This document shows, one piece after another, positions 19,980 to 28,855 of a stretch of 64,000 bases of DNA; the stretch's first letter is position 1; every line of letters starts with the position of its first letter. The notes under the pieces are model-generated. The model made no database searches and was not told the DNA's origin. It saw nothing but the letters and a program-made list of their open reading frames with translations. This DNA comes from Thalassotalea algicola (lineage in GTDB: Bacteria > Pseudomonadota > Gammaproteobacteria > Enterobacterales > Alteromonadaceae): contig NZ_JABBXH010000008.1 of the NCBI RefSeq assembly GCF_012932965.1, positions 1-64,000 on the forward strand, written 5' to 3'. The translations under genes were made by a program, and so were the position numbers.

Positions 19980-20792
19980 ATGGGCAAGGCGACAAAGTAC
20001 GTCTCCAAAAAAGCTGATGACAACGGCTTTATCCATTGGACACAAGAAGAAAATCAAACATGGCAAGCGCTAATAGAGCGACAACTAGCCTGTATTGAAG
20101 GTAAAGCATGTAACGAGTTCATGGTGGGTTTGGAAAAGTTAAACTTACCAATTGATCGAGTTCCACAACTTGAAGAAGTTAGCAAAGTTTTAAGAGCAGA
20201 AACAGGTTGGGAATGTGCAGAAGTTCCAGCATTAATTGGGTTTGGTGAGTTTTTTAGGTTGCTATCAGAAAAGAAATTCCCTGTAGCGACTTTTATTCGT
20301 TCGAAAGAAGAGTTTGATTACTTACAAGAACCAGATATTTTTCACGAAATTTTTGGTCATTGTGCAATGCTAACCAATCCAGCATTTGCAAAATTTACAG
20401 AAGCCTATGGAAAAATTGGCCTATCTGCTAGTAAAGAAGATCGTGTATTCTTAGCTCGCCTATATTGGTTTACCGTTGAGTTTGGTCTAATGAAAACGGA
20501 AGATGGTTTGCGAATCTATGGTGGTGGGGTTCTATCATCTCCTGGAGAGACAGAATACGCAATGCAAGACGGTAATGCCGAAAGGCGCTTGTTAACTAAC
20601 GAAGAGCAAGTGGTCGATGTGTTGAGAACACCATACCGCATTGATATTATGCAACCTGTGTATTTTATGATTGAAAAAATGTCAGATTTAGATGCAATAA
20701 GAGCGTTGGATTTGATGTCATTGGTTGAACAAGCTAAAGCGCTTGGCTTACATGCGCCAAAATTTCCACCTAAAGAAAAAATAGCCAGTTAA
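19980..20792 (+). CDS. phhA: phenylalanine 4-monooxygenase
   Basis: 270 residues, the size of bacterial monomeric enzymes. Hydroxylates phenylalanine to tyrosine with tetrahydropterin and O2. The non-heme iron ligands are His122 and His127 (FHEIFGH) and Glu167 (FTVEFGL). GAAGG precedes the ATG. The next gene recycles the pterin cofactor, and the regulator and later tyrosine-breakdown enzymes follow. Confidence 0.97.
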   Translation: MGKATKYVSKKADDNGFIHWTQEENQTWQALIERQLACIEGKACNEFMVGLEKLNLPIDRVPQLEEVSKVLRAETGWECAEVPALIGFGEFFRLLSEKKFPVATFIRSKEEFDYLQEPDIFHEIFGHCAMLTNPAFAKFTEAYGKIGLSASKEDRVFLARLYWFTVEFGLMKTEDGLRIYGGGVLSSPGETEYAMQDGNAERRLLTNEEQVVDVLRTPYRIDIMQPVYFMIEKMSDLDAIRALDLMSLVEQAKALGLHAPKFPPKEKIAS

Positions 20793-20801
20793 GGAATCGT
20801 A

Positions 20802-21146
20802 ATGAGTTCAGAATTATCCATTCAAAAATGTGAAGCATGCCATGTAGATGCGCCAAGAGTTACAGATGAAGAATTAGCAGTGCTGATTAAGCAAATTCCT
20901 GACTGGGTACCTCAAGTGCGCGATGGAATTATGATGCTTGAGCGAGAGTATAAATTTAAGAATTATAAATTGGCTTGGGCATTTGCTAATAAAGTTTCAG
21001 AATTAGCGGAAGAAGAGTTTCACCACCCAGCTATTTTATTAGAGTGGGGTAAAGTAACAGTTACTTGGTGGAGTCACTCAATAAAAGGCCTACATAAAAA
21101 CGATTTTATTTGCGCAGCTAAGACAGATTTATTACTAAACGAATAA
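20802..21146 (+). CDS. phhB: pterin-4a-carbinolamine dehydratase
   Basis: 114 residues. Dehydrates 4a-hydroxytetrahydrobiopterin made by PhhA, regenerating the cofactor. The family motif with catalytic histidines is present (EEEFHHPAI, then VTVTWWSH). Nine bases after phhA, clearly the same operon, and ended by a terminator. Confidence 0.96.
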   Translation: MSSELSIQKCEACHVDAPRVTDEELAVLIKQIPDWVPQVRDGIMMLEREYKFKNYKLAWAFANKVSELAEEEFHHPAILLEWGKVTVTWWSHSIKGLHKNDFICAAKTDLLLNE

Positions 21147-21158
21147 ATTCTTTATTAT

Positions 21159-21176
21159 TGTACAAAATAGTTTACA
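21159..21176. promoter_or_regulatory. TyrR box immediately upstream of tyrR
   Basis: TGTACA-AAATAG-TTTACA agrees with the TyrR consensus TGTAAA-N6-TTTACA at 11 of 12 positions. It lies between phhB and tyrR, 35 bp before the tyrR ATG, and suggests autoregulation. Confidence 0.8.
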
Positions 21177-21178
21177 AT

Positions 21179-21209
21179 AGCCTCCATTATTTCAATGGGG
21201 GCTTTTTTT
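21179..21209 (+). terminator. terminator of phhAB abutting the tyrR start
   Basis: AGCCTCCATT pairs with AATGGGGGCT (one G-U) and runs into seven T at 21203-21209. The tyrR ATG begins two bases later, and the only purine-rich ribosome-site candidate for tyrR (GGGGG, 21197-21201) is inside the 3' arm. Confidence 0.75.
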
Positions 21210-21210
21210 A

Positions 21211-22764
21211 ATGCGTTTAGAAATTATTTGCATGGATCGCGTAGGGATTGCACAGCAGGTACTTGGTGTTTTTGTCGAACATAAAATTAATATCAAAGGT
21301 ATCGATGCAGTCACTGAGACAGGCCACATTTATGTGCATATTCCAGATTTAGAATTTTCTGAATTACAAAGCTTTATGCCTCAATTGCGACTAATTGATG
21401 GCGTGCAAGACGTTAAAACAACGCCATTTATGCCATCAGAAAGAGAGCGTAAAGAGCTAGCAACATTAATTAAAACCTTCCCAGATCCTTTTATTTCTAC
21501 TGACAGCAAAGGCAATATTCGTGGCGTTAATGATGTCGCTATTTCAATAATGGGTGAATCGTTAATAGAGGTAATTGGCGAGCAAGCTGGTAATTGGATT
21601 AAAGGCTTTAATATTAATCGATGGTTAGAGTCTGAAGAAGTGTTAGCCCAAACACGCCGACTAAAATTTAAAGACGAAGATTATGTCGCTGATATTCTGC
21701 CGGTAGACGTCTATGACGAAGAAGGCTCATCGATTATAGCTGGCGCTGTATTTATTCTAAAATCAGAGGCTCGTCTCGGCCAACAAATGAGCGCATTTAA
21801 GCAAACCAACGACAATAATTTCTCAGGTATTCAAACTACAAGCAGTGCAATGAGAAAAGTGGTGCGTGAAGCGAAACGTATGGCACTGCTTGAATCTTCC
21901 ATGTTAATCGTTGGTGAAACTGGCGTCGGTAAAGAACTTGTCGCTAAAGCGTGCCATGATGCAAGTGATCGTGCCGAAAGGCCATTTATGACGTTAAATT
22001 GTGCTTCTTTACCAGATGATGTCGCAGAAACAGAATTATTTGGCTGTGGTACTCAGTCAGGTACGCCAGCAAAGCGTGGCTTATTTGAGTTGGCTGACGG
22101 TGGCACTATATTTCTCGACGAAGTAGGGGAAATGTCACCTAAACTACAAATTAAACTATTACGAGTAATTCAAGATGGTAGTTTTAGACGAGTAGATGAT
22201 GAACAAGAAATCAATGTGAATGTTCGTTTTATCAGTTCAACTAACAAAGATTTACTTAACCTTATCTCTCAAGGAGAGTTCAGGGAAGATTTATATTATC
22301 GACTCAATGTTTTAGGGTTAAATATACCGTCTCTAAGGGAGAGAAGAGCTGATATCTTGCCACTTGCTGAACATTTCATTTCAAAAGCTGGACAATTAAC
22401 CGGTAAATATAACTTATCAATGACAGAAGAGTGTCGAGACTTTATTGAGCACTACCCTTGGCCAGGCAATGTTAGACAATTAGAGAATGTATTAATTCGT
22501 GCTGTATCATTATTAGAAGGCACGGTGCTAGAAACTAGTCTCCTACAACTTCCTTCTTACACACGTGAACATGGTTATCTAGAGCAAGAATTTGAAGGTA
22601 CATTAGATGGGGCTGTCAAAAAGTTTGAAGCAGACCTACTAAGAAAGCTGTATCCGGCCTATCCAAGCACAAGACAATTAGCAAAAAAACTAGGTTTAAG
22701 TCATACCGCGATCGCTAATAAATTGCGTGAATACGATATTAATAAAAAGACCGTAAAGATTTAA
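21211..22764 (+). CDS. tyrR: aromatic amino acid regulator TyrR/PhhR
   Basis: 517 residues: ACT domain (about 1-72), PAS domain (about 80-190), AAA+ domain from about 205 with Walker A GETGVGKE (235-242), and a C-terminal Fis-type helix-turn-helix (STRQLAKKLGLSHTAIANK). The sigma54-contacting GAFTGA loop is replaced by GCGTQSGTPA, as in TyrR proteins, which act on sigma70 promoters. The start is fixed by the ACT N-terminus MRLEIIC, which matches E. coli TyrR. It probably controls phhAB and fahA-maiA, both preceded by TyrR-box-like sites. Confidence 0.95.
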   Translation: MRLEIICMDRVGIAQQVLGVFVEHKINIKGIDAVTETGHIYVHIPDLEFSELQSFMPQLRLIDGVQDVKTTPFMPSERERKELATLIKTFPDPFISTDSKGNIRGVNDVAISIMGESLIEVIGEQAGNWIKGFNINRWLESEEVLAQTRRLKFKDEDYVADILPVDVYDEEGSSIIAGAVFILKSEARLGQQMSAFKQTNDNNFSGIQTTSSAMRKVVREAKRMALLESSMLIVGETGVGKELVAKACHDASDRAERPFMTLNCASLPDDVAETELFGCGTQSGTPAKRGLFELADGGTIFLDEVGEMSPKLQIKLLRVIQDGSFRRVDDEQEINVNVRFISSTNKDLLNLISQGEFREDLYYRLNVLGLNIPSLRERRADILPLAEHFISKAGQLTGKYNLSMTEECRDFIEHYPWPGNVRQLENVLIRAVSLLEGTVLETSLLQLPSYTREHGYLEQEFEGTLDGAVKKFEADLLRKLYPAYPSTRQLAKKLGLSHTAIANKLREYDINKKTVKI

Positions 22765-22863
22765 ATACATACCAACATCACAGGTGGCAATGGGGTGCAC
22801 AAACTCATTGTCACTTTTATTCCCTTTAAATTGGCTTTTTGCCAATAATCTCTACCAAAATGT

Positions 22864-22881
22864 TGTAAAGATTTGAGAACA
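22864..22881. promoter_or_regulatory. weak TyrR-box-like site upstream of fahA
   Basis: TGTAAA-GATTTG-AGAACA matches the TyrR box at 9 of 12 positions and keeps the invariant G-N14-C. It is 103 bp before the fahA ATG. A short hairpin (ATTGGC/GCCAAT, 22830-22846) just upstream may end tyrR transcription, but it has no T tail. Confidence 0.4.
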
Positions 22882-22983
22882 ACTTGAGTACTAGTTTAGG
22901 TTATCGTCTAGACTGGTATTTGTTCTTTGATAACGTACAATCGGCAGCATTGAACGCCATAAAAGATAAACAAAAGGTTAACT

Positions 22984-23973
22984 ATGAAATTAGCAACGCT
23001 TAAAACAAACAGCCGCGACGGTCAATTAGTGGTAGTAAGCAAAGACTTAACTAAGGCAGTTACTGTTGAAAGTATCGCCTCGACTTTACAAATAGCAATC
23101 GATAACTGGCAGGAAATGGCGCCGAAACTTGAAGAAGTTTACCAAGCATTAAACAAAGGTGAAGTTTCTAATTCAATTGCATTTGAACAAGCGCAATGTG
23201 AATCTCCTCTTCCTCGTGCATATCAATGGGCAGACGGTAGTGCTTATGTAAACCACGTAGAGTTAGTGCGTAAAGCGAGAAATGCAGAAATGCCAGAAAC
23301 ATTTTGGACAGATCCATTAATGTACCAAGGTGGCTCTGATTCATTTATTGGTCCACGAGACGAAATCCCAGTCGTTTCTGAAGACTACGGAATTGATTTT
23401 GAATCTGAAGTAGCAGTAATTACAGACGACGTGCCTATGGCGTCAACGCCTGAGCAAGCTAAATCACATATCAAATTGCTTATGCTAGTAAATGATGTAT
23501 CTTTGCGTAACTTAATTCCTGGCGAGCTAGCTAAAGGTTTTGGTTTCTTTTCAAGTAAGCCATCAAGTGCATTTTCTCCTGTAGCAATTACACCTGACGA
23601 ATTAGGTGAAGCATGGGATGGCGCTAAATTACATTTACCGCTGACTACACACCTTAATAATGAATTATTCGGTCAACCAAATTGTGGTGTAGATATGACA
23701 TTTGATTTCCCGACGATAGTTGCTCATGCAGCAAAAACCCGTCCGCTAGCAGCAGGTTGTATCGTTGGTTCTGGTACAATTTCAAACTATGATCGCTCTG
23801 CTGGTTCAAGCTGTTTAGCCGAAAAGCGCATGTTAGAAATTATTGCAGACGGTAAGCCAAGTACATCGTTTATGAAGTTTGGTGATACGGTTAGAATTGA
23901 AATGTTTGATGACAATGGCGATAGCATTTTTGGTGCAATTGATCAGCAAGTTGTTAAGTATAAAGGGGCTTAG
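22984..23973 (+). CDS. fahA: fumarylacetoacetate hydrolase family protein
   Basis: 329 residues of the FAH fold. Predicted to split fumarylacetoacetate into fumarate and acetoacetate, the last step of tyrosine breakdown. Metal-binding carboxylates lie in the IDFESEVAVITDDV stretch. It is shorter than the animal-type enzyme, a form usual next to maiA in marine gammaproteobacteria. Six bases separate it from maiA, whose product makes its substrate. Homogentisate dioxygenase and HPPD are not in this window. Confidence 0.9.
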   Translation: MKLATLKTNSRDGQLVVVSKDLTKAVTVESIASTLQIAIDNWQEMAPKLEEVYQALNKGEVSNSIAFEQAQCESPLPRAYQWADGSAYVNHVELVRKARNAEMPETFWTDPLMYQGGSDSFIGPRDEIPVVSEDYGIDFESEVAVITDDVPMASTPEQAKSHIKLLMLVNDVSLRNLIPGELAKGFGFFSSKPSSAFSPVAITPDELGEAWDGAKLHLPLTTHLNNELFGQPNCGVDMTFDFPTIVAHAAKTRPLAAGCIVGSGTISNYDRSAGSSCLAEKRMLEIIADGKPSTSFMKFGDTVRIEMFDDNGDSIFGAIDQQVVKYKGA

Positions 23974-23979
23974 TAGTCG

Positions 23980-24618
23980 ATGAAGCTTTATGGATATTGG
24001 CGTTCTTCAGCAGCATATCGTGTGCGTATTGCTATGCACTTGAAAAGCATTGAATTTGATTCAATACCGGTGCACTTGGTAAAGGATGGTGGACAGCAGC
24101 ATCAATCAGATTATGTTGCTATGAACCCTAATCACTTAGTACCTACGCTAGTTGATAATGAATTGGTGCTTAATCAGTCGATGGCGATAATTGATTATCT
24201 AGAACAAAAGTATCCTGACGTACCGTTATATCCAAATGACATAGCACAACGTGCAATAGTGCAAGCTATGGCGTTAGATATAGCTTGTGAAGTTCATCCA
24301 ATTAATAATCTGCGCGTACAACAATATTTAGTAAATGAACTTTCGGCAACTGAGCAACAAAAAAAGCAATGGGTTGATGATTGGATTTCTCTTGGCTTTA
24401 GCGCTTTCGAGCAACAATTAGCTAAGTATTCAGGTCGATACTGCTTTGGCGATTCTATAACTATCGCTGACTTGTGCTTAGTACCACAAGTATATAATGC
24501 CGTAAGGTTTGGTGTTAACTTGTCACCGTTCCCAAATATAAAGCGCGTAGTAGACAACTGTAATCAGCACAGTGCATTTGTAAAAGCGTTACCTGAAAAT
24601 CAGGATGATGCTGTTTAA
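23980..24618 (+). CDS. maiA: maleylacetoacetate isomerase (zeta-class GST)
   Basis: 212 residues. Glutathione-dependent cis-trans isomerase giving fumarylacetoacetate. The zeta-class N-terminal signature YWRSSAAYRVRIA with Ser9/Ser10 binds and activates glutathione; an all-helical GST C-terminal domain follows. Co-transcribed with fahA and ended by a strong terminator. Confidence 0.95.
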   Translation: MKLYGYWRSSAAYRVRIAMHLKSIEFDSIPVHLVKDGGQQHQSDYVAMNPNHLVPTLVDNELVLNQSMAIIDYLEQKYPDVPLYPNDIAQRAIVQAMALDIACEVHPINNLRVQQYLVNELSATEQQKKQWVDDWISLGFSAFEQQLAKYSGRYCFGDSITIADLCLVPQVYNAVRFGVNLSPFPNIKRVVDNCNQHSAFVKALPENQDDAV

Positions 24619-24640
24619 ATAACGAACTGTATTTGCGTTA

Positions 24641-24671
24641 AAAAAGAGAAGCTTAGCTTCTCTTTTTTTTT
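24641..24671 (+). terminator. terminator after maiA
   Basis: AAAAAGAGAAGC / GCTTCTCTTTTT with loop TTA and a long T run. Confidence 0.92.
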
Positions 24672-24779
24672 ACTCCAACATAAAACTTTTTACAAAATAT
24701 CTGTCTAAATAGGCGATTTATTAAGTTTAAATAGCTAAACTTAATAGTAGTTAACTAATAAAAACGATTGATTTTATTT

Positions 24780-25688
24780 ATGACAGAACCGGAATTTTCA
24801 ATAGAGCAAAATCACCCTCAGAAAGATAATAAGCTTTTGGTATGGTTAATTGTCGTTATTGCTGTAGCTGCGATCGTCATTCCTATTTATTATTATTTGA
24901 ATGTAGAAAAACCTGAGCAACAGAAAGTAAAACAACAGCAGCAAACAGTGTCAGAAGTTGTCGAAGTGCAAGAGCCTGTACCTGAGACGGAGCCTGAGGT
25001 TGAGCCTGAAATTGTGCCCGTAGAATTGCCAAGTGAAGAGGAAGTCATAGAGGTAGCACCAGTGCCAGAAAAAGTGCTACCAAACCTAAATGAAAGTGAT
25101 AATTGGTTAAAAGAGAAACTAACAGAGCTTACATGGCGTAAAGAACTACTACGTTTGGTTATCGATGACGATATGGTACGTCGATTAGTTGTATTTACCG
25201 ATAACTTTGCTCAAGGTATCGTTTCTTATGATTATAGTCCTTTGATAAGCCCTAATTCAAAGTTCTCTGCAATTGAAAATCGTACACCAGAAGGGGATAG
25301 CAATTGGTTATGGGATGAAAGTCAAACTAAGCGTTTTGGTTTGTATGTAGACTTTCTACGCTCGTTTGAACCAGAGCAGTTAGCTGCTTGGTACGTAGAG
25401 CTAAAACCGTTAATTGATGAAGCATATCAAGAGCTAGGTTATCCAGAACAAAATTTCACTGACACTCTACAAGATGCAATTGTTCGTGTGTTAGATATGG
25501 AAATTCCTAAAGAAGATATTGAATTGATTAGACCAAGTGTCATGTATAAATTTAAAAGTGAAAGCCTAGAAAGTATGCATGAAACGGATAAGCTTTTATT
25601 GCGCATGGGTAAAGAAAACTTATTAATTATAAAGTCTTTCTTATTGGAATTTAGCGATGCACTCTCAAGAGCTGAGGCGAATAATTAG
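24780..25688 (+). CDS. DUF3014 domain membrane protein
   Basis: 302 residues. A short cytoplasmic N-terminus, one membrane helix (about residues 20-40), then a Glu/Pro/Val-rich spacer (PVPETEPEVEPEIVP) and a DUF3014 domain beginning near LPNLNESDNWL. Predicted periplasmic; no function is established for the family. An in-frame TTG four codons upstream (24768) is possible, but neither start has a clear ribosome site. The acyltransferase gene starts 2 bp after its stop, so the two are one operon. Confidence 0.75.
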   Translation: MTEPEFSIEQNHPQKDNKLLVWLIVVIAVAAIVIPIYYYLNVEKPEQQKVKQQQQTVSEVVEVQEPVPETEPEVEPEIVPVELPSEEEVIEVAPVPEKVLPNLNESDNWLKEKLTELTWRKELLRLVIDDDMVRRLVVFTDNFAQGIVSYDYSPLISPNSKFSAIENRTPEGDSNWLWDESQTKRFGLYVDFLRSFEPEQLAAWYVELKPLIDEAYQELGYPEQNFTDTLQDAIVRVLDMEIPKEDIELIRPSVMYKFKSESLESMHETDKLLLRMGKENLLIIKSFLLEFSDALSRAEANN

Positions 25689-25690
25689 TA

Positions 25691-26272
25691 ATGACAATAG
25701 CAGTTCCTAGTTCAGTCCCTAGAGCACGGGGTAAGGTTTCTTCGGGTATCGGAAATTTAGTGTTAAGAATATTAGGTTGGCGCCTAGTGGGGGCTATACC
25801 AGATCAACCTAAGCTTATTTTCGCAGTGGCCCCACACACGTCTAATTGGGATTTTGTCGTCGCCGTCTCTGCGATGTTACAACTTAATTTAAAAGTTAAG
25901 TTTCTTGGTAAAGCGGCTATTTTTATCGGACCATTTCGCAAAATTTTAATGAGCATTGGCGGTATACCAGTAAATCGCAGTTCTGCACACGGTGTGGTAG
26001 GTCAAATCGTTGATTTGTTTGCGCAGCAAGAACAGTTGATTTTTGGTTTAGCACCAGAAGGAACGCGCAGTAAAACAAAGGAATGGAAAACTGGCTTTTT
26101 ACATATAGCAAATAAAGCTCAAGTACCAGTTGTTCCGATTACATTGGATTTTGCTTTAAAAGAAATTCGATTTTATCCAGCAGAAGAAATAGGTGACGAT
26201 ATACCGGCAGAATTAACACGTATTAAACGTATTTACCAAGGGGCTTGTGCAAAAAATCCACAAGCAGTTTGA
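25691..26272 (+). CDS. 1-acyl-sn-glycerol-3-phosphate acyltransferase-like protein
   Basis: 193 residues of the PlsC-like superfamily. The catalytic HX4D motif is HTSNWD and the glycerophosphate-binding motif is PEGTRS. Probably transfers an acyl group to a lyso-lipid at the inner membrane. It is shorter than PlsC itself (about 240), so an accessory acyltransferase is more likely than the essential enzyme. Confidence 0.85.
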   Translation: MTIAVPSSVPRARGKVSSGIGNLVLRILGWRLVGAIPDQPKLIFAVAPHTSNWDFVVAVSAMLQLNLKVKFLGKAAIFIGPFRKILMSIGGIPVNRSSAHGVVGQIVDLFAQQEQLIFGLAPEGTRSKTKEWKTGFLHIANKAQVPVVPITLDFALKEIRFYPAEEIGDDIPAELTRIKRIYQGACAKNPQAV

Positions 26273-26358
26273 ATAATTGAACAATTGCTTGCAACCTTAT
26301 ACTGCTTTAGCGATAATCCTCGCCGTTGTTTTTAGCAATCATCTGGAAACAGTTTTAT

Positions 26359-26468
26359 GGTGACCCTTTCGGTCCCTTCGCAATGATACTCTGTTAACCC
26401 GGCCAGGCCCGGAAGGGAGCAACCGTAGCAGACGACTCATGTGCCGAGGTGTGGCTGGAGGGGTGACC
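26359..26468 (+). ncRNA. ffs: signal recognition particle RNA (4.5S, bacterial small type)
   Basis: About 110 nt folding into one long hairpin. The conserved tip is present: GGCCAGGCCCGGAAGGGAGCA with the GGAA tetraloop and the internal loops that bind Ffh. The ends GGTGACCC and GGGTGACC pair with one mismatch. A CTAATCTTTTT tail follows. It guides Ffh to nascent membrane proteins. Confidence 0.95.
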
Positions 26469-26600
26469 ACCTAATCTTTTTCACGTAAGTAGTACCTCCT
26501 TAATACTGAACTTTTTGTCTGCATTGTCCTAAATACCTGAACATGCAAGTTGTAACTTCCAAGTTTAGCTTTTATATTATTCTAATTCGCTTAAGATCCC

Positions 26601-27281
26601 ATGGAAGAAATGAGCAGTCCTTCTACTAATAACGCAGCTTACTTTGAACTGATGCCAGGCAAGGCCTTAGATATTCAATTTAGTCATCCTGTAAACTTAC
26701 GTATTAAAACATCTCTTATCGGTTATGAAGTCGGTAAATATATTATATTGAAGCATCCAGAGCCGACTAGGATGCAGAGCTATAAAGATGTTTTAGTGGA
26801 AGGAAATGTTGCTATCGTTCGTTATATTCTTGAAGGAACGCAGGGGCAGTGTTGTGCATTTAAATCATCAATTAAGCATGTGGTAAAACACCCTCAGAAA
26901 CTAATCTTTCTTGAATTTCCTCAAAAAATTGAAAATCGAGAATTGCGCCTACATCAGCGTTTCGTGACACATCTACCTGCAAATATTTTATCAATTGCTG
27001 AAGTAGATAACGATCGAACAAAAATAAGCGGCATCATTAGTGATATTTCAGCGAAAGGGTGTGGCTTTTCATTCAAAAGTGATAATGCCAAGCTAAAGGT
27101 CAACAAGACTGCGGTAAATATTCAGGTTTCTTTGGGCAATAATAAAAATATTGAGATACCAGCCCATGTTTGTAACAGTCGATACGAGCAAGGAAAGATT
27201 TTTGTAGGAATTCAATTTCAAGATGCCGAGCAACAAGTTAAGCAAATACTTGAACACTTGCTGATCGACAATGATTTTTAA
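26601..27281 (+). CDS. PilZ-domain (YcgR-like) cyclic-di-GMP receptor
   Basis: 226 residues in two beta domains. The N-terminal half resembles the YcgR/PilZN domain. The C-terminal PilZ domain has the c-di-GMP motif RxxxR (Arg116, Arg120) and DxSxxG (Asp148, Ser150, Gly153), so binding is expected. Such proteins link c-di-GMP to motility or surface functions; flagellar-brake activity is possible but not shown. ATG at 26601 or 26610, neither with a well-placed ribosome site. Confidence 0.85.
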   Translation: MEEMSSPSTNNAAYFELMPGKALDIQFSHPVNLRIKTSLIGYEVGKYIILKHPEPTRMQSYKDVLVEGNVAIVRYILEGTQGQCCAFKSSIKHVVKHPQKLIFLEFPQKIENRELRLHQRFVTHLPANILSIAEVDNDRTKISGIISDISAKGCGFSFKSDNAKLKVNKTAVNIQVSLGNNKNIEIPAHVCNSRYEQGKIFVGIQFQDAEQQVKQILEHLLIDNDF

Positions 27282-27299
27282 CAGCTAATAATCTATTCG

Positions 27300-27563
27300 T
27301 TACTCTCTATGAGCCTTCATAAACTCTAAGCCCTTTTGCACGGCAACTTTTACTTTGCTTTCCATTTCAAATCGCTCTGAAGCGGGCAAATAAAACGCCA
27401 TATCTACTTCATGGCGTATATATCGTGTTGGAAGTTGGTTTAACACAATACAGGTTAGATCGGCGACAAAGTCGGACTCATATTTATCTTCAATACCTAG
27501 CTCATCAAATTGCTCACCCACTAAGTTTTCGTAATAGTTATGAATGTCATCAGAAATTTTCAT
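27300..27563 (-). CDS. ComFB-domain protein, possible cyclic-dinucleotide receptor
   Basis: 87 residues from MKISDDIHNYYENL. The body matches the late-competence ComFB family (ADLTCIVLNQLPTRYI, then a helix). Recent work describes ComFB proteins as cyclic-dinucleotide receptors. The start at 27563 is chosen because GAGGAC lies six bases upstream; an ATG four codons earlier (27575) would overlap that site. It converges on the PilZ gene with only 18 bp between the stops, pairing two likely c-di-GMP readers. Confidence 0.8.
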   Translation of the reverse strand: MKISDDIHNYYENLVGEQFDELGIEDKYESDFVADLTCIVLNQLPTRYIRHEVDMAFYLPASERFEMESKVKVAVQKGLEFMKAHRE

Positions 27564-27681
27564 TACTGTCCTCATTATTCTTCATTTATTGATTACAGCC
27601 TAACCTGAGTTCTCAAAAAAAGCTAACGGAATCCTTTGAATAAGTGTATAAATTCAACGGGGAAACAAACATGACAGAAAA

Positions 27682-28776
27682 ATGAAAAAAAATATTGAAC
27701 CATGTTATTACGGTGACTATTTACAGCTCACCAAATTTTTAGACAGCCAAAAACCAGTAAGCGGTAAATATGGCGAAGAAGCACATGATGAAACGTTATT
27801 TATTATAGTGCATCAAGCGTATGAGCTTTGGTTTAAGCAAATATTGCACGAACTATCATCAGTGATGGCGGTTTTTGCTAAAGACGATGTAAAAGACCAA
27901 CAACTGACAACCGTTGTTCACCGGTTAAAAAGAGTGATTAAAATTCAAGGGTTACTTAATCAACAAATTGAAATAATGGAAACGATGACGCCACAAGACT
28001 TTTTATCGTTTAGAAATTACTTAGTACCAGCGTCAGGTTTTCAAAGCATTCAATTTAAAGTCTTGGAAATTAGCTTAGGGTTAAAGTCGAGATTTAGAAT
28101 AGATTTTGATAAGCAGTCTTTTTACAACCGGCTAACTGAGGAGCACCAAGAGTTTTTAAAAGCATTAGAACAGCAACCTAGCTTGTTCGAGCGTGTAGAG
28201 ACTTGGTTGGAGCGCATGCCGTTTTTAGAATTTGGTGATTTTAATTTTTGGAAGATTTACCAAGAAGCTACCGATCAAATGCTGGATCAAGAGCTCGAGA
28301 TTATAAAAGCCAATGATATGCTTTCTGAAATAGAACAAGCGCAACAAATAAAAGAACATAAGGCTACTCGAGCTAATTTTGAAGCCTTGTTAGATAAGGA
28401 TAAATTTGAAGCGGTAAGGCAAGCTGGGCGATTTCGTCTGTCTCAGCGTGCGACACTCTCGGCTTTGTTTATTAGCATGTATCGTGATCAACCCGTGTTC
28501 AATTTACCATTCCAATTTTTAACATGCTTGACTGAAATTGATGAGATGCTGACATTATGGCGCTATAAGCACATGATGATGGTACAACGGATGCTGGGGA
28601 GTAAAATTGGGACGGGCGGTTCATCTGGTCACGACTACCTGCGCCGGACCACTGAAAGTAATCGGGTATTTCAAGACTTTTTTAATTTAGCTACTTTCTT
28701 ATTACCGACAGACGCACTGCCAACTTTACCGGAAGAAGTGAATAAGGCACTAGGTTATTACTTTAGTCAAAATTAG
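27682..28776 (+). CDS. kynA: tryptophan 2,3-dioxygenase
   Basis: 364 residues. Heme enzyme opening the indole ring of tryptophan to N-formylkynurenine. Family motifs: YYGDYLQL near the N-terminus, HQAYELWFKQILHEL, and the C-terminal GTGGSSGHDYLRRT. Kynureninase and formamidase genes are not nearby. The obvious ribosome site (GGGGAAA) serves an ATG at 27671 whose reading frame (MTEK, stop) ends on the kynA ATG as ATGA, so kynA may be translated by coupling. Confidence 0.95.
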   Translation: MKKNIEPCYYGDYLQLTKFLDSQKPVSGKYGEEAHDETLFIIVHQAYELWFKQILHELSSVMAVFAKDDVKDQQLTTVVHRLKRVIKIQGLLNQQIEIMETMTPQDFLSFRNYLVPASGFQSIQFKVLEISLGLKSRFRIDFDKQSFYNRLTEEHQEFLKALEQQPSLFERVETWLERMPFLEFGDFNFWKIYQEATDQMLDQELEIIKANDMLSEIEQAQQIKEHKATRANFEALLDKDKFEAVRQAGRFRLSQRATLSALFISMYRDQPVFNLPFQFLTCLTEIDEMLTLWRYKHMMMVQRMLGSKIGTGGSSGHDYLRRTTESNRVFQDFFNLATFLLPTDALPTLPEEVNKALGYYFSQN

Positions 28777-28793
28777 CATAACTGGGTTAAGAA

Positions 28794-28821
28794 GGTGGCT
28801 TAAAACTAAACTTAAGCCACC
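28794..28821. terminator. hairpin between convergent kynA and permease genes
   Basis: GGTGGCTTAA / TTAAGCCACC, a perfect 10-bp stem with an 8-nt loop. No T tract on either strand, so it is a terminator only in position, or a 3'-end-stabilising hairpin. Confidence 0.45.
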
Positions 28822-28855
28822 ACAAATAGATGAAAGGGTAAATAAATTATCTTGG

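Noticed and set aside
28794-28821. Strong intrinsic terminator after kynA
   Set aside because: The stem is perfect, but there is no T tract on either strand, so it is kept only as a low-confidence hairpin.
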